Source: Xanthomonas arboricola (GTDB lineage: Bacteria > Pseudomonadota > Gammaproteobacteria > Xanthomonadales > Xanthomonadaceae). Taken from it: a stretch of DNA of 64,000 nucleotides. Where the stretch lies: assembly GCF_002940665.1 (NCBI RefSeq), contig NZ_MIGY01000001.1, positions 1,488,001 through 1,552,000 of the forward strand. Reading direction: 5' to 3'. Each line of letters opens with the position of its first letter. Position 1 is the first letter of the stretch. A program made the position numbers and the translations under genes. Positions 62,430-64,000 of this stretch are shown here, piece by piece. The notes under the pieces are model-generated. The model saw only the letters and a list, made by a program, of their open reading frames with translations. It made no database searches and had not been told where the DNA came from.

Positions 62430-63458
62430 GTGGACAAGACGATGAAGGCCGCGGTAGTCCGCGAGTTCGGCAAGCCGCTGGTGATCGAGGAAGTGCAGGT
62501 GCCGCGCCCGGCCGCCGGCGACATCCTGGTCAAGATCGAAGCCTGTGGCGTCTGCCACACCGACCTGCACGCCGCCGAGGGCGACTGGCCGGTCAAGCCG
62601 AACCCGCCTTTCATTCCCGGGCACGAGGGCGTGGGCCATGTGGTGGCGGTCGGCGAGGGCGTCAAGCACATCAAGGAAGGCGACCGCGTCGGCATCCCGT
62701 GGCTGTACTCGGCCTGCGGCCACTGCGAGCACTGCCTGGGCGGCTGGGAAACGCTGTGCGAGGCGCAGCAGAACAGCGGCTACTCGGTCAACGGCGGCTT
62801 CGCGCAGTACGCGCTGGCCAATGCCGACTATGTCGGCCACCTGCCCAAGGGCATCGGCTTCGTCGAGGTCGCGCCGATCCTGTGCGCCGGCGTCACCGTC
62901 TACAAGGGCCTGAAGGTCACCGACACGCGTCCCGGCGAGTGGGTGGTGATCTCCGGCATCGGCGGGCTTGGCCACATGGCGGTGCAGTACGCCAAGGCGA
63001 TGGGGCTGAACGTGGCCGCGGTGGACGTGGACGACGGCAAGCTGGCCCTGGCCCAGCGCCTCGGCGCCACGGTCACGGTCAACGCGCTCACCACCGACCC
63101 GGTGGCCTACCTCAAGAAGGAGATCGGCGGCGCCCACGGCGCCCTGGTCACCGCGGTCTCGCCCAAGGCGTTCGAGCAGGCGCTGGGCATGGTCCGCCGC
63201 GGCGGCACGGTGGCGCTCAACGGCCTGCCGCCGGGCGAGTTCCCGCTCGACATCTTCGGCATGGTGCTCAACGGCATCACCGTGCGCGGCTCGATCGTCG
63301 GCACGCGCCTGGACCTGCAGGAGTCGCTGGAGTTCGCCGAGCAGGGCAAGGTCGCCGCCACGGTGGCCACCGACACGCTGGAGAACATCAACGACGTGTT
63401 CGCGCGCATGCATGCCGGCAAGATCGAAGGCCGCGTCGTGCTCGACCTGGCGGCCTGA
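62430..63458 (+). CDS. adhP: Zinc-dependent alcohol dehydrogenase (AdhP type)
   Basis: 342 residues from a GTG at 62430 with ACAGGAG 6 bases upstream. Catalytic zinc ligands: Cys in [17 protein letters not shown], His in [18 protein letters not shown], and Cys in [16 protein letters not shown]. Structural zinc cluster: [20 protein letters not shown] (four Cys). The NAD loop is [20 protein letters not shown]. It oxidises ethanol and other primary alcohols to aldehydes, feeding the aldehyde dehydrogenase just upstream. It lies 103 bp after that gene, probably in one transcript. Confidence 0.92.
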   Translation: MDKTMKAAVVREFGKPLVIEEVQVPRPAAGDILVKIEACGVCHTDLHAAEGDWPVKPNPPFIPGHEGVGHVVAVGEGVKHIKEGDRVGIPWLYSACGHCEHCLGGWETLCEAQQNSGYSVNGGFAQYALANADYVGHLPKGIGFVEVAPILCAGVTVYKGLKVTDTRPGEWVVISGIGGLGHMAVQYAKAMGLNVAAVDVDDGKLALAQRLGATVTVNALTTDPVAYLKKEIGGAHGALVTAVSPKAFEQALGMVRRGGTVALNGLPPGEFPLDIFGMVLNGITVRGSIVGTRLDLQESLEFAEQGKVAATVATDTLENINDVFARMHAGKIEGRVVLDLAA

Positions 63459-63475
63459 GCCCGCAGCGCCCGCCC

Positions 63476-63871
63476 GTGACCGCGCCCTCGCCCGCTCCTT
63501 CGCTGCCGCTGCAGGTAATGGCCACGCTGGCGGCGTTGCAGTTGATCGACACACTGCGCGCACGCCACGGCGATGTGCTGTTCCACCAGTCCGGCGGCTG
63601 CTGCGATGGCTCCTCGCCGATGTGTTTTCCGGTGGGCGACTTCATCGTCGGCGACCGCGACGTGCTGCTGGGCGAGATCGGCGGTGCGCCGTTCTACATC
63701 AGCCCCTCGCAGTTCGAATACTGGAAGCACACCCAGCTGATCATCGATGTGGTGCCGGGCCGCGGTGGCATGTTCTCGCTGGAAAACGGCGAGGGCGTGC
63801 GCTTTCTGGTGCGCTCGCGCCTGTTTGCCGATGAGGAATTTGCCCGCCTGCAGCAGGCGGGTCGGGCGTAA
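63476..63871 (+). CDS. DUF779-family protein
   Basis: 131 residues from GTG 63476 (ATG 63518 is the alternative). The family signature is intact: LFHQSGGCCDGSSPMCFPVG, DVLLGEIGGAPFYISPSQFE and YWKHTQLIIDVVPGRGGMFS. The conserved CC and C could bind a metal. DUF779 genes nearly always accompany NAD aldehyde dehydrogenases of this type, so a role in alcohol oxidation, perhaps as an accessory or metal donor, is likely but unproved. It follows adhP by 17 bp. Confidence 0.85.
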   Translation: MTAPSPAPSLPLQVMATLAALQLIDTLRARHGDVLFHQSGGCCDGSSPMCFPVGDFIVGDRDVLLGEIGGAPFYISPSQFEYWKHTQLIIDVVPGRGGMFSLENGEGVRFLVRSRLFADEEFARLQQAGRA

Positions 63872-63920
63872 CCCAGACCCGCCTGGCTGTGCTGCCGGGC
63901 GGGGAATCAGCCGGCTGGTT

Positions 63921-64000
63921 TCAGCGGTCTGCCACGGTCGACGGCGCGGTGCCCGGCGTCTTGGCCGGAGTGTCGCCATCGGCAGGAATCAGCTTCTCTG
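63921..64000 (-). CDS. C-terminal end of an unidentified protein (runs off the right edge)
   Basis: The minus-strand frame ends at 63921 and reads EKLIPADGDTPAKTPGTAPS before the stop, an acidic Pro/Thr-rich tail. The rest of the gene is outside the window. It is convergent with the alcohol oxidation operon. Confidence 0.45.
   Translation of the reverse strand, partial: EKLIPADGDTPAKTPGTAPSTVADR

Overview
The window is high-GC gammaproteobacterial DNA, most likely from a Xanthomonas chromosome. The gene content points there: an NdvB-type cyclic beta-glucan synthase, an XAC0095-type small protein, a MoxR/DUF58/BatA/DUF4175 cluster with TldD paralogs, and the class I fructose-1,6-bisphosphatase. 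So do the dispersed GTAGGAGCGCGC repeats and a Clp/CRP-like operator. No tRNA, rRNA, CRISPR array or intact insertion sequence was seen. The window opens inside ndvB and closes a few codons into an unidentified reverse-strand gene.

Layout, left to right. 1-8 kb: 5' part of ndvB (reverse), a decayed trypsin-like gene, a BlaI/M56 regulatory pair with two operator-like dyads, an exported coiled-coil protein and a saccharopine-dehydrogenase-like enzyme. 8-13.5 kb: a helicase/exonuclease pair matching the MrfA/MrfB DNA repair system, then a hemolysin III-type membrane protein. 13.3-17.6 kb: a type II toxin-antitoxin pair, lipoproteins, and an ATP-grasp/TupA-like enzyme behind a Clp-like site. 17.6-21.2 kb: an accessory segment with an XAC0095-type gene and a SymE-type toxin gene placed back to back around a large inverted repeat, an ECF sigma factor and a low-GC M35 metalloprotease. 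21.3-28.6 kb: a pseudogene, CsbD, a hybrid histidine kinase, an HDOD protein, a protealysin-like protease with its emfourin inhibitor, and an NAD(P)-binding protein. 28.7-36.2 kb: Nudix hydrolase, HSL-type esterase, host-attachment protein, thioredoxin, ProP-type transporter, SRPBCC, EcsC and DUF938 proteins.

36.3-49.8 kb is a long reverse-strand block, probably two or more transcription units: two Tat-type TldD paralogs, a PmbA-like partner, DUF4159, MoxR, DUF58, BatA, DUF4175 and a final membrane protein. Many neighbours overlap by 4 bp, which suggests translational coupling. 50-58.3 kb holds small hypothetical proteins, fbp, an aromatic/aspartate aminotransferase, a TonB-dependent receptor and a cupin. 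58.3-63.9 kb is a very GC-rich alcohol/aldehyde oxidation module: an AcoR-like sigma-54 activator facing an aldehyde dehydrogenase, an AdhP-type alcohol dehydrogenase and a DUF779 protein, with a recognisable -24/-12 promoter. It abuts the broken end of an RCC1-repeat gene.

The most interesting signal is at 17.9-18.5 kb. Two divergent TTGAC promoters appear to drive two short, terminator-ended RNAs. Each carries a segment complementary to the structured 5' leader of the gene lying further out, one leader belonging to the XAC0095-type gene and the other to symE. This looks like a paired RNA-based control system for a toxin-like gene. It is read from sequence alone and has no expression evidence.
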